From: Oscarella lobularis
Lineage: Eukaryota > Porifera > Homoscleromorpha > Homosclerophorida > Oscarellidae
Direction: 5' to 3'
Length of the DNA stretch: 64,000 nucleotides
Assembly (NCBI RefSeq): GCF_947507565.1
Contig: NC_089185.1
Location: forward strand, 2,666,001 to 2,730,000
Of this stretch, positions 10,227 to 20,967 are shown piece by piece. The notes beneath the pieces were generated by a model. That model did no database searches, was not told the origin of the DNA, and was given only the letters and a program-made list of their open reading frames with translations. Every line of letters starts with the position of its first letter. Positions within the stretch are counted from its first letter, which is position 1. The position numbers were made by a program, and so were the translations under genes.

Positions 10227-11114
10227 ATGAAGCATCTTCGTTATGCAACGATTTCATGCTGCTTGGCAATACTACTGACAGTAGCACCGCATCTCTCTCA
10301 ATCCGTGGGTATCACGCCGCCAGACGACGAACCTGAACCGGACCAATGCTGTATACGTGCCCCAAAGCCCGGTCGAGATGGAAAAGACGGACAAGACGGG
10401 CTTCCCGGACCTCCCGGTCTCCAGGGAGAGCGAGGTCTGGCAGGAAGCCCTGGGAAAGACGGAGAACGAGGACCTAAAGGAGACCCCGCCGTAAACGACG
10501 ACGACATCTACTTGATGATTACTCCCAACGACGTCAAATTCAAGCGATACGGCGATCGAGTTCGCCTGCACGAAACACTCGCAATTGGGACGTCAATTTC
10601 TTTCAATGCCGGCTCGACTACCTACAATCGATTGATGAGGGTAACCTTAGTGGAGCCTAACGTTCTGAAGGACTCCGCTAGATACGTTGTTACCGCGACG
10701 GTGTCCCATCGAAATCCCGTGTCTGTGACTACGGACATGGATCTCACCATCACCGTGTCCGACGACAGCTCTGCCGTAGGCTATGAAATTGCTGATCAGG
10801 CGAATTCGCCGATATATATGTGGGCGTCTGAAGGGCTCTGTGGACAGATTTTAAAGCCATCTATTACTACGTTTAAGAGTGATGAGCAAAACAAGTATTC
10901 TCCTCTACATACAGTGCAAGTGAAATTTGGCGGTGGTGTTCGTGCATTTGGAATAGGAAAAACCGTCTCTGGCGTAAATAGAGTTGCTCCCCATCAATAT
11001 TCGAAAGTGTTGAAACCAGCCAATGGAGTTTATGTAAATATCTACCGCAATGACGCGGCAGAGCGATATATCATCGACTTCATTGAAGTGACACTTGAGA
11101 AAGTGACCGAGTGA
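10227..11114 (+). CDS. Short secreted collagen-like protein, MKHL subfamily, 295 aa
   Basis: Intact, and nearly identical to the 4866 gene, with a few substitutions confined to the signal peptide and linker (for example V26 and P35). It has the same Cys pair, 13 Gly-X-Y triplets and C-terminal domain ending IEVTLEKVTE. Because the C-terminal halves are essentially unchanged, the duplication is recent or the pair is being homogenised. The 3' flank follows the 4866 copy to about 11355, then jumps at a short ATTAA match into a promoter module, marking the end of the duplicated unit. Confidence 0.9.
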   Translation: MKHLRYATISCCLAILLTVAPHLSQSVGITPPDDEPEPDQCCIRAPKPGRDGKDGQDGLPGPPGLQGERGLAGSPGKDGERGPKGDPAVNDDDIYLMITPNDVKFKRYGDRVRLHETLAIGTSISFNAGSTTYNRLMRVTLVEPNVLKDSARYVVTATVSHRNPVSVTTDMDLTITVSDDSSAVGYEIADQANSPIYMWASEGLCGQILKPSITTFKSDEQNKYSPLHTVQVKFGGGVRAFGIGKTVSGVNRVAPHQYSKVLKPANGVYVNIYRNDAAERYIIDFIEVTLEKVTE

Positions 11115-11578
11115 CGTGATCCTGCAGACTGACCTCAGACTTACTGCTGAGAGACGAAGCATTGTGTGGCAGTGTGTTGTTTTTCGTTTTTGTTTCGCTT
11201 TTATTTTAGTCTTTGTCTTTTTCGTTGTTGTTTATGTTGATTTGTTATTGTTGTTATTGTTGCTGTTGTTGTTGTTGTTTCTGCTACTGCTGCTTGCAAA
11301 GAAAAACTCTCTATTGAGATCGCTATTCTCCATTGCTTCCCTACTGTATAAATTAAGCTGTAGTAATCAGGAGATGTTGTGCTGCAGAAACCTTGCATCC
11401 GAACGAAACACTCTTATTTTTATTTTAGAGGCACAGCTGGTGTAGGAAGCGATCGAGTAGATCTGCGGTCGATTTCGAGTAATTGGATGTTTGACATGCA
11501 GACTCGCGTACATAGAAGATTCGAAAGCTACATGCCTCACTTCGATAGCTGAAGCACGCAGCGACAGAAGAGTCCGCA
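11115..11578 (+). other. Intergenic region and duplication junction
   Basis: TTG-rich 3' flank to about 11355, then a shortened promoter module. The TATA block here reads ACATAGAAGATTC, missing the six bases that form the TATA box in sister promoters. Confidence 0.75.
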
Positions 11579-12397
11579 ATGAAGCATCTTCGTTATGCAA
11601 CGATCCATAGGCTGTTTGGCATACCTGAAAAGGACCATGCTGCGCTTCGCAGCCAGGTCGAGATGGGAGAGACGGACGAGACGGACTCCCAGGAGCTCCC
11701 GGTCTCCAGGGAGAGCGCGGTCCGGCAGGAAAAGACGGAGAGCGAGGACCTAAAGGAGACCCCGTAAACAAAAGCAGTTTCTACTTGCTCATTACTCCCA
11801 ATGACGTCAAATTCAAGCGCGATAGAGTTCGCCTACACGAAACTCCAGTTTCAGGCGGACCGTCGACGTCGATTTCGTTCAATGCAGGCCAGACAAACCG
11901 CAACCGATTGATGAGCGTCACATTGGTGGAGCCCAATGTGCTCGATGACGCCACTCGATACGTCGTTACAGCAACCATCTCTCATCGAAGTCCCGTGTCG
12001 GTGGCAACGGACACGGATATCTTCTTAACCGTGTCTGATGGTATCGAAGCCGTAGGTTACATAATTCTCGACAAAGCAAACAGGAACTCGAAAGACGCTA
12101 TGTGGGCATGCGAAGGACGTAGACAACAAATTTTCGGGTGCGACATCATGCACCAAACTCAAGAGTCCGTCGATAACGAACTTCTCGCCACTGCACACGG
12201 TGCAAGTAAAATTTTGTGGCCACCACGGAGCATTTGGAATAGGAAAAACCGTCTCCAACGTGCACGTGATTTTCACTCACAATTTTCCATACATCATGAA
12301 ACCGTCAAAAGGAATCTTCTTAGACATCTATCGCGATGACGCTCATGAACGGTACATCATCGATTTCATCGAAGTGAGAGTTGAAAAAGAGACCTAA
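11579..12397 (+). pseudogene. Broken collagen-like gene, MKHL type (paralogue of 15826)
   Basis: Close to the intact gene at 15826 but heavily damaged. About 100 bases covering most of the signal peptide and linker are deleted near 11612-11620, which throws the collagen stretch out of frame. Small indels lie around 11818 and 11870. A 4-base insertion near 12149 shifts the frame again, and a conserved Gly is Cys (VQVKFCGHH). The promoter lacks its TATA box. Clearly non-functional. Confidence 0.88.
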
Positions 12398-12915
12398 CCG
12401 GAGGCTGAGCTGACGCGAGACTGACTTGTTTTAGCGGTATCTATATCATGTAGTTGTGTATGTGAATGTGCATGTGACGTTAGGTAATCCGTATTGGGAG
12501 ACTGTTTGATTGGTCAGTGTGGGGTAGTGCGTGTTCAATGTGCGTTAGAAACGGTGGTTGTTGGTAGAAGAATAAAAGAGCGTCGGAAGCATCGAAGAAC
12601 CCCGGGGCCAGCAGGCCCCTATCACATAGTCACTGTGATTGTTGCTGTCTGTCTTCTGCCAGCGTTTATTTCACTCTTTTGGGCGTCTCCGCCCTGCGCA
12701 GTTAATAAGCCAAGGCCTGCCCAAAGCGATTGCGTAATGTGTCGAAGCACGAATCCGTGGTGGAAGAGAATTAAAGCTGCGTGCAGAAGGGCGATGTCAT
12801 CGATACACTGTACTGGTAATTGGATCAATGAGGTAGGAAACTTTCAAAAGACGGTGCCTAAATCTCCGGAAAACAAATTCAAATCCGTACTGCACGGAGC
12901 TGTCGTCTAATTTTA
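12398..12915 (+). other. Intergenic region
   Basis: 3' flank paralogous to 16726-17215. The frames here show no conserved product. Confidence 0.7.
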
Positions 12916-13117
12916 GTGCAAGTGAAATTTGGCGGTCACCACAAAGCGTTTGGAATAGGGAGAACAGTCTCTGGCGTGAACGTGCATGATGTCAACGCAC
13001 AATTATGCATTCACCTTGAAACCATCAAAGGGAATTTACTTGGACATTTATCGTCACAATAAGGGCGAGCATTACATCATCGATTTCATCGAGGTGAGAC
13101 TTGAGAAAGAGACTTAG
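12916..13117 (+). pseudogene. Collagen-like gene 3' fragment
   Basis: Starts abruptly at VQVKFGGHHKAFGIG and runs to the KET stop, with a frameshift after GVNVHD. It has no 5' part. The same fragment is at 17216-17418, so it was already a fragment when that segment was duplicated. Confidence 0.75.
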
Positions 13118-13415
13118 TGTAGACGAGACGCGACTCTGATCGGCAAGACGGAGAACAGATTTGCTGAGACAGAAATAAGTGTGCTCGTGTCGTCGTGTAG
13201 TACTGTAGAAGATTTTCTCACTGTGATCGTTGCTGCCTCTCCTATGTCTATCAATATAATCAGCAGCACACGAACGCTCCTAGTGCAGTAATCCACACAG
13301 TGGCAAACTTACGTATGATAGAATACTAATGCACGCTGATGTTCAGGGAAAGAAGTTTCTTCTCCTCAAAGTAGCAAAGCAAAGGAATCGTGCTAAGGCC
13401 GGTATCTATAAACAG

Positions 13416-13423
13416 TGACGTCA
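13416..13423 (+). promoter_or_regulatory. CRE-like palindrome TGACGTCA, MSKN-type promoter
   Basis: A perfect 8-bp CREB/ATF-type palindrome about 260 bases upstream of the ATG. It is conserved before all four MSKN-type genes (also 17712, 26764, 30172). Confidence 0.5.
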
Positions 13424-13634
13424 CGACAAGAACAGAAATAGGGAGTGGCCGCGAGCCCCGCTTTGCATATAAGCTGAAAACGTCATGTTACCGCATTCAA
13501 AAGAGTCAATAAAAGGCGCCAGCGTCGTTTGAACACCTATGATGAACTCAGTAAGGAAACGGAAACGCCGAAACTATACCGGGATTCCGTGTTTCGATGC
13601 ACTGAAACACGGCTCCCGCGGCTTATAGCTATCC

Positions 13635-13641
13635 TATAAAA
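13635..13641 (+). promoter_or_regulatory. TATA box, MSKN-type promoter
   Basis: TATAAAA about 46 bases upstream of the ATG in a block shared by 17935, 26970 and 30379. Confidence 0.6.
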
Positions 13642-13680
13642 AGTCAAACCTGACACTCTGCTTGATCATTCTACAACACG

Positions 13681-14631
13681 ATGTCAAAGAATCTCTTTGT
13701 TTGCGCGACGACGTGCTTGGCTGTAGCAGTGACGCTCTTGTCACTCTCCCAAGGCGAAACGACTGTGTCTGAGAAAGGAACCAAGCTGACGGCGCCTTGC
13801 GGTATTGCGCAGCCAGGGTGAGACGGACGAGACGGACGAGACGGGCTTCCAGGGCCTCCTGGACTTACAGGAGAGCGTGGCTCTGAAGGACCTGCAGGAC
13901 CTTCCGGTGCCCCAGGAAAACAAGGACCTTCTAGTTCTCCGGGAGAGCGTAGCCCCGCCGGGAGTCCGGGAAGAGATGGACCCAAAGGAGATGTTGCCAA
14001 TTGCAGTAGCAGCTTCTACTTGTTCTTAACTCCTGATGACGTCAAGCTCGAGAGATACGGCAATAGAGTTCGCTTGTATGAAAGTCTTTCAGACGGGGCG
14101 GCTATTTCGTTTGGACCAGGAAAGACTAGGTTCAATCGACTAATGAGAATAACCTTAGTGGAACCTAATGTGCTGGACGACTCTTCTCGATACATCGTTA
14201 CTGCGACGATTGCCCATCGAAGTCCTGTGTCAGTGACTACAGACATGGATCTTTTCGTCACCGTGACGGACGGTCTCTTCACCGTAGGTTATGCAATTTT
14301 CGATGAAGTAAATAGGAAGTCGCGGGACTTTCTGAAGCCGTGTGAAGGACGCAGCTCACAAATTTTTGATCATACAGTGTGCGCTCTCGTCAAACATTCA
14401 GGACAAGCCAAGTATTCACCACTGCATACAGTGCAAGTGAAATTGGGCGGCGGCCACAGAGCATTCGGAGTAGGGAAAACCGTCTCTGACGTGCAACTGC
14501 TTTTCCCCCACCAATTTCAGAACGTGTTGAAACCAGAAAAAGGACTTTTCTTAGATTTGTATCGTCAGCACACAGCAGAGCAGTATACCATCGACTTCAT
14601 AGAAGTGAAGCTTGATAAAGAGACTCAGTAG
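13681..14631 (+). pseudogene. Collagen-like gene with a single nonsense codon, MSKN type
   Basis: One continuous frame to the normal ETQ stop, apart from TGA at 13819-13821, at the first GRD triplet, where paralogues have CGA. The product would stop after 46 residues, before the helix. All other elements are intact: signal peptide, Cys40, a long helix and the [20 protein letters not shown]-terminal domain. Two helix positions have also mutated Gly to Ser (SSPGE and RSPAGS regions), which would weaken a triple helix and fits relaxed selection. Confidence 0.8.
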
Positions 14632-14837
14632 GAGAAGAACGAGAAGTGACTGCTTGGAGAGAAGGTCTAGATGCTTTGTGTGCCTTAGAGTATGTAGGAG
14701 AGAATGTTTCACGTAGGGTCTATGTCTGTCTGTCCTTTTCCTACAAATAAACCGTATAAAAACGCTATTCGAGGACTCCAAAGGTCGATTACGTGAGGGC
14801 GTGCTAAGCAATAAAGGCTCAGGGCCATTGAGAGGAC

Positions 14838-15065
14838 GGTGTACAGATAGGCTGCCACCCCAACGAGTAGACAATGTGTCGTACGAAGATCGGCTGTCAA
14901 GAAAATGCAGATCGGACCGCGCCAGGGGATCCAAACGAAGGCGATAACACTAGACGGACGGACGTACACACGCACGACGCACGCCGTCATTTGTTATACG
15001 GGCATCACGAGCTGGAATTTGGAGATGAACCGTCCGTTCTGGCTGCTGTTAGGCACCAGCCATGA
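14838..15065. repeat. Dispersed downstream module copy
   Basis: Ordered match to 2690-2915, from the GCTGCCACCCCAACGAGTAG motif to TTAGGCACCAGCC. It represents the empty-site form at positions where the fold-back and Helitron-like elements are inserted in the 20.8-23 kb copy. Confidence 0.65.
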
Positions 15066-15753
15066 CAAAACTGGAGCCACAGGACTACTACCGCGAAACG
15101 CTAAAAATATAGCCACACGATCGAGTTCATTGGGTGTCCAGGAAATTACGTTTTCCCTTGGAATAATGGTTCTTCCCACGGCGGCATAGTGTCGAGAAAT
15201 TTCTATGTATTTGATTACAGAGAAACTACTGAACAGCTGTAGTCAACAGGAGATGTTACTATAGCAGCAGGCTCCAGGGTGAGAATTAAAGAGAAACAGC
15301 CCTGATAGACGAACTGTTATTAGTAGTCTACTGCAGAAACCTTGCATCCGAATGAAAACACTCTTATTTTAGAGGCACAGCTGGATGTGTGAGATATAAG
15401 GTCGGGAGGTCTGCGGTTGGTTTCGCGTAAATTGGATGCTTGACAGATATAAAGAAGATTCAACAGCTACATGCCTCATTTTGGTAGCTGAAGCACGCTA
15501 GGGTTCGTAGACTACATTGTATCGAGAAGTTTACTATGTCTATTTGATGTAGTCACTAGTCAGTAGCAGGCTCCAGGGTGAAGAAGAGAAACAGCCCTGA
15601 TAGGCTAACTCTTGTTATTGAGTAGCACAGCAGAAACATTGCATCCGAACGAAAACACTCTTATTTTAGAGGCACAGCGGGTGTAGGAAGCGATTGAGTA
15701 CAGAGATCGGGGGGGTCGGTTTCGAGTTATTGTATGTTTGACACTCGCGTACA

Positions 15754-15762
15754 AATATAAAG
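15754..15762 (+). promoter_or_regulatory. TATA box of the 15826 gene
   Basis: AATATAAAG in the conserved MKHL-type promoter block, about 70 bases before the ATG. Confidence 0.55.
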
Positions 15763-15825
15763 AAGACTCGAACGCTACATGCCTCACTTCGATAGCTGAA
15801 GCACGCAGCGACAGAAGAGTCCGCA

Positions 15826-16725
15826 ATGAAGCATCTTCGTTATGCAACGATCACAGGCTGTTTGGCCATGCTAGCCCTAGTGCCGCTTCTCTCTCAAGGC
15901 ATGAGCATGGGCGGTGGTGACAACGGCAACGACGACAACGACGAAATACCTGAAAAGGACCAATGCTGCGCTGCGCAGCCAGGCCGAGATGGGAGAGACG
16001 GACGAGACGGACTCCCAGGAGCTCCCGGTCTCCAGGGAGAGCGCGGTCCGGCAGGAAAAGACGGAGAGCGAGGACCTAAAGGAGACTCCGCCGCCGTAAA
16101 TAACAGCAGTTTCTACTTGCTCATTACTCCCAATGACGTCAAATTCAAGCGATACGGCGATAGAGTTCGCCTACACGAAACTCAAGTTTCAGGCGGACCG
16201 TCGATTTCGTTCAATGCAGGCCAGACAAACCGCAACCGATTGATGAGCGTCACATTGGTGGAGCCCAATGTGCTCGATGACGCCACTCGATACGTTGTTA
16301 CAGCAACCATCTCTCATCGAAGTCCCGTGTCGGTGACAACGGATACGGATATCTTCTTAACCGTGTCTGATGGTATCGAAGCCGTAGGTTACATAATTCT
16401 CGACAAAGCAAACAGGAACTCGAAAGACGCTATGTGGGCATGCGAAGGACGTAGACAACAAATTTTCGGGTGCGACATCACCAAACTCAAGAGTCCGTCG
16501 ATAACGAACTTCTCGCCACTGCACACGGTGCAAGTAAAATTTGGTGGCCACCACGGAGCATTTGGAATAGGAAAAACCGTCTCCAACGTGCACGTGATTT
16601 TCACTCACAATTTTCCATACATCATGAAACCGTCAAAAGGAATCTTCTTAGACATCTATCGTGATCACGCGTATGAACGGTACATCATCGATTTCATCGA
16701 AGTGAGAGTTGAAAAAGAGACCTAA
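15826..16725 (+). CDS. Short secreted collagen-like protein, MKHL subfamily, 299 aa
   Basis: Intact. Signal peptide to about residue 26, then a Gly/Asn/Asp-rich acidic linker, a Cys pair (DQCCAAQPG) and 12 Gly-X-Y triplets (three GRD, GLPGAPGLQGERGPAG, KDGERGPKGD). The C-terminal domain begins FYLLITPNDVKF and ends YIIDFIEVRVEKET. The sub-type motifs are SVTTDTDIFLTVSDGIEAVGYIILDKANR and MWACEGRRQQIFG. It is the functional partner of the broken copy at 11579: the two segments 11.4-15.0 kb and 15.6-19.1 kb are a tandem duplication in which this copy kept both TATA box and frame. Confidence 0.9.
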   Translation: MKHLRYATITGCLAMLALVPLLSQGMSMGGGDNGNDDNDEIPEKDQCCAAQPGRDGRDGRDGLPGAPGLQGERGPAGKDGERGPKGDSAAVNNSSFYLLITPNDVKFKRYGDRVRLHETQVSGGPSISFNAGQTNRNRLMSVTLVEPNVLDDATRYVVTATISHRSPVSVTTDTDIFLTVSDGIEAVGYIILDKANRNSKDAMWACEGRRQQIFGCDITKLKSPSITNFSPLHTVQVKFGGHHGAFGIGKTVSNVHVIFTHNFPYIMKPSKGIFLDIYRDHAYERYIIDFIEVRVEKET

Positions 16726-17215
16726 CCGGTGGCTGAGCTGACGCGAGACTGACCTGTTCTTCCGGTATATATGTGTAGTTGTGTATGTGAATGTGCATGT
16801 GACGTTAGGTAATCCGTATTGGGAGACTGTTTGATTGGTCAGTGTGGGGTGGTGCGTGTTCAATGTGCGTTAGAAACGGTGGTTGTTGGTAGAAGAATAA
16901 AAGAGCGTCGGAAGCATCGAAGAACATAGTCACTGTGATTGTTGCTGTCTGTCTTCTGCCTGCGTTTATTTCACTCTTTTGAGCGTCTCCGCCCTGCGCA
17001 GTTATTAAGCCAAGGTCTGCCCAAAGCGATTGCGTAATGTGTCGAAGCACGAATCCGTGGTTGAAGAGAAAGCTGCGTGCAGAAGGGCGATGTCATCGAT
17101 ACACTGTACTGGTAATCTATTGGATCAATGAGGTAGGAAACTTTCAAAAGACGGCGCCTAAATCGACGGAAAACAAATTCAAATCCGTACTGCACGGAGC
17201 TGTCGTCTAATTTTA
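16726..17215 (+). other. Intergenic region
   Basis: Paralogous to 12398-12915, with an internal difference of some 30 bases. Nothing coding is seen. Confidence 0.7.
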
Positions 17216-17418
17216 GTGCAAGTGAAATTTGGCGGTCATCACAAAGCGTTTGGAATAGGGAGAACAGTCTCAGGCGTGAACGTGCATGATGTCCACGCAC
17301 AATATGCATTCACCTTGAAACCAGCAAAGGGAATTTACTTGGACATTTATCGTCACAATAAGGGCGAGAGCAGTACATCATCGATTTCATCGAGGTGAGA
17401 CTTGAGAAAGAGACTTAG
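17216..17418 (+). pseudogene. Collagen-like gene 3' fragment
   Basis: Begins at VQVKFGGHHKAFGIG directly after an AATTTTAG stretch. It reads through HAQYAFTLKPAKGIYLD, then frameshifts at NKGE before the final YIIDF segment. Counterpart of 12916-13117. Confidence 0.75.
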
Positions 17419-17982
17419 TGTAGACGCGACTCTGATCGGCAAGACGGAGAACAGATTTGCTGACACAGAAGTAAGTGTGCTCGTGTCGTCGTGTAGTACT
17501 GTAGAAGATTTTCTCACTGTGATCGTTGCTGCCCGTCCTATGCCTATCAATATAATCAGCAGCACACGAACGCTCCTAGTGCAGTAATCCACACAGTGGC
17601 AAACTTACGTATGATAGAATACTAATGCACGCTGATGTTCAGGGAAAGAAGTTTCTTCTCCTCAAAGTAGCAAAGCAAAGGAATCGTGCTAAGGCCGGTA
17701 TCTATAAACAGTGACGTCACGACAAGAACAGAAATAGGGAGTGGCCGCGAGCCCCGCTTTGTATATAAGGCGCTTACTGAAAACGTCATGTTACCGCATT
17801 CAAAAGAGTCAATAAAAGGCGCCAGCGTCGTTTGAACACCTATGAACTCAGCAAGGAAACGGAAACGCCGAAACTATACCGGGATTCCGCGTTTCGAAGC
17901 ACTGAAACACGGCTCCCGCGGCTTATAGCTATCCTATAAAAAGTCAAGCCTGGCACTCTACTCTAAAAGCATCTCCAAAACA
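17419..17982 (+). other. Intergenic region and MSKN-type promoter
   Basis: Contains the CRE palindrome (17712-17719) and TATAAAA (17935-17941), paralogous to 13118-13680. Confidence 0.7.
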
Positions 17983-18938
17983 ATGTCAAAGAATCTCTTT
18001 GTTTACGCGACGACGTGCTTGGCTGTAGCAGTGACGCTCTTGTCACTCTCCCAAGGCGAAACGACTGTGTCTGAGAAAGGAACCAAGCTGACGGCGCCTT
18101 GCCGTATTGCGCAGCCAGGGCGAGACGGACGAGACGGACGAGACGGACGAGACGGGCTTCCAGGGCCTCCTGGACTTACAGGAGTGCGTGGCTCTGTAGG
18201 ACCTGAAGGACCTCCCGGTGTCCCAGGAAAACAAGGACTTTCTGCATGGTTCTCCGGGAGAGCGTGGCCCCGCTGGGAGTCCGGGAAGAGATGGACCCAA
18301 AGGAGATGCTGCCAATTGCAGTAGCAGCTTCTACTTGTTCCTAACTCCTGATGACGTCAAGCTCAAGAGATACGGCAATATTGTATGAAAGTCTTTCAGA
18401 CGGGGCGGCTATTTCGTTTCGAGGAGGAAAGACTGCGTATAATCGACTAATGAGAGTAACCTTAGTGGAACCTAATGTGCTGAACGACTCTTCTCGATAC
18501 ATCGTCACTGCAACAATTGCCCATCGAAGTCCTGTGTCAGCGACTGCAGACATGGATCTTTACGTTACCGTGACTGACGGTCTCTTCACCGTAGGTTATT
18601 TAATTCACGATGAAGGAAATAGGAAGGCGCGGATCTTTCTGTGGCCGTGTGAAGGACGCAGCTCACAACTTTTTGATAATACAGGGTGCGTCAACGTCAA
18701 ACATTCAGGACAAGCCAAGTATTCACCACTGCATACAGTGCAAGTGAAATTGGGCGGCGGCTATGAAGCATTTGGAATAGGAAAAACCGTCTCTGACGTG
18801 CAACTGCTTTTCCCCCACCAATTTCACAACGTGTTGAAACCAGAAAACGGACTTTTCTTAGAGTTGCATCGTAATCACTATCCAGAGCAGTATACCATCG
18901 ACTTCATAGAAGTGAAGCTTGACAAGGCGACTCAGTAG
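17983..18938 (+). pseudogene. Frameshifted collagen-like gene, MSKN type
   Basis: Starts well (signal peptide, Cys40, four GRD triplets, [13 protein letters not shown]). A 4-base insertion in the distal helix near 18244 shifts the frame, and an 8-base deletion near 18380, at the start of the C-terminal domain, shifts it a second time. The rest of the domain ([13 protein letters not shown] to LDKATQ) is open but in the wrong frame relative to the start. Promoter elements are retained. Confidence 0.85.
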
Positions 18939-19155
18939 GAGACGAACGAGAACTGACTGCTTGGAGAAGGTTGATGCTTTGTGCGCCTCAGAGTCTGTAG
19001 GAGAAAGTTTCACGCAAGGTCTATGTCTGTCTGTCCAATTCCTACAAATAAACCGTATAAAAACGCTATTTGAGGACTCCAAAGGTCGATTACGTGAGGG
19101 CGTGCTAAGCAATAAAGGATCAGCCGTTGAGAGGACGGTGTAGACACCTAGAGAA

Positions 19156-20803
19156 GGACCTCGGCTTTCGGACATTCTGCGATTTCGGACGCTCGCACAG
19201 CAAATCTAGCTAACCGATTCTGGCTTCCTATGGCGCATTTGTAAGCCCAATCCCCGCCAGGAAGATGTGCCAGAGCGCGAATCAATAGACCAAACCCTCA
19301 CGATTTTATGAGAAGATTAGCGCGCGCAGGTCAAATCCTCCGCTTTCGGACACGTAGCTCATTCAAATTTTAATGTTTCGCCTAGAATTTTTTTTCACAA
19401 AATCCTCTATCATAGAGCTTTCGAACGCAGTAAAGCTTTAGCCAAATGGTCTAGTCTATCGCATGCTAAAAATCGACGAATATACCGACATCGCACCTCG
19501 GTGTTCGGACACCAGTTATTACGTTTGCAAAGCCCAAATCCGTTTCTAAAAGGATATTCTGAATTTTCTGTAAGGTATTTAAGACGATTTTTAAAAGCAG
19601 CTTAAAAAAGAGCAACTTTGCTAAGCAATTGGGCTGTTTAGTGCTTGAAAATGCATTTCTTGGGTTTGCTTTAGTAGCCATAAAACTAAATATAGCAACG
19701 AAAATACCCAAACTGGCACAGAAGCAAGCGGTGCGAAGAAAAAGTCACCCTAAAACTTCGTATTAAATTAATGAAAAATTCTGCCGCATACAGTACTTTA
19801 CGCCAAATGCATTTGTCGTGCTGATTTTGATCGCAACGTCAGAAACATTACATAAAAGTACCCCTTTTTACAGTATCTGTCTCTGGAGTGCTCTTCCATA
19901 AGTAGAGCAAGTACATTTTTAGCGGCATCGAGTTTCATGAAGATATCACAGCCAGAGTGTGATACCAAGAATCTGAAATTCGATCTTTATATAAGAGCAC
20001 TCAAACTGAAATTCTTAGAACGCAATAGATAAATTAATAAACGCAGATGGTCAGCTTGACGTAGCCTGAGCTCTTGGCAATATACCATAAACAGTACAAA
20101 CACTATGATAAAGTTTGAACAAACTGCATTTTGCGTAACGTCCTGTACTGGTATTTGACAGAATTTTTCAATAATATGAAGTTTAGGTGACTTTTTCTTC
20201 GCACCGCTTGCTTCTGTACCAGTTTGGGTAATCTCGTTGCTATATTTAGTTTTATGGCTACTAAAGCAAACCCAAGAAATGCATTTTCATGCACTAAACA
20301 GCCCAATTGCTTAGCAAAGTTACTCTTTTTCAAGCTGCTTTTGAAAATCGTCTTAAATACCTTACAGAAAATTCAGAATATCCTTTTAGAAACGGATTTG
20401 GGCTTTGCAAACGGAATAACTGGTGTCCGAACACCGAGGTGCGATGTCGGTATATTCGTCGATTTTTAGCATGCGATAGACTAGACCATTTGGCTAAAGC
20501 TTTACTGCGTTCGAAAGCTCTATGATAGAGAATTTTGTGAAAAAAAATTCTAGGCGAAACATTAAAATTTGTATGAGCTACGCATACGTGTCCGAAAGCG
20601 ATACTGTTGTCCGAAAGCGGAGGATTTGACCTGCGCGCGCTAATCTTCTCATAAAATCATGAGGGTTTTGTCTATTGATTCGCGCTCTGGCACATCTTCC
20701 TGGCAGGGATTGGGCTTTCAAATGCGCCATAGGAAGCCAGAATCGGTTCGCTAGATTTGCTGTGCGAGCGTCCGAATCGCAGAATGTCCGAAAGCCGAGG
20801 TCC
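19156..20803. mobile_element. Fold-back element with ~660 bp inverted arms
   Basis: The termini are GGACCTCGGCTTTCGGACAT and its reverse complement. The arms (about 19156-19820 and 20110-20803) are inverted copies of each other around a centre of about 290 bases. The mirrored 81-codon frames at 19466-19711 (minus) and 20224-20469 (plus) are arm symmetry, not genes. TTCGGAC/GTCCGAA motifs recur near both ends, like subterminal binding sites. No transposase frame and no clear target-site duplication were seen. It interrupts a region continuous in the paralogous sites at 14825 and 28195. Non-autonomous MITE/foldback type; superfamily undetermined. Confidence 0.8.
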
Positions 20804-20967
20804 TACTCTACCCTAGCGAGAAGAAAATGTGTCGCACAAAGATCGGCTGTCAAAAAAATGCAGGTCGGGCCGCCGGGGGTCCAAACGAAGGCCAGAGTCC
20901 ACGAAACGAGTCGGTCGGAACGTCACTAAGCATACGGGCATCACGAGCCTAAATTTGTTTTGAACAC

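Larger units (their letters stand above)
14632..15825 (+). other. Intergenic region: 3' flank, downstream module and promoter modules
   Basis: Contains AATAAA at 14746-14751, a copy of the dispersed downstream module (about 14838-15065), and two promoter-like modules (cores near 15450 and 15755). No gene is seen. Confidence 0.75.

Noticed and set aside
17200-17418. Alternative last exon of the 15826 gene
   Set aside because: An AATTTTAG acceptor-like sequence precedes it, but no donor in the 15826 gene gives a matching phase, and the fragment itself is frameshifted.
19466-20469. Two 81-codon mirrored frames as small genes
   Set aside because: They are the two arms of the fold-back element read in opposite directions. 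No independent support.
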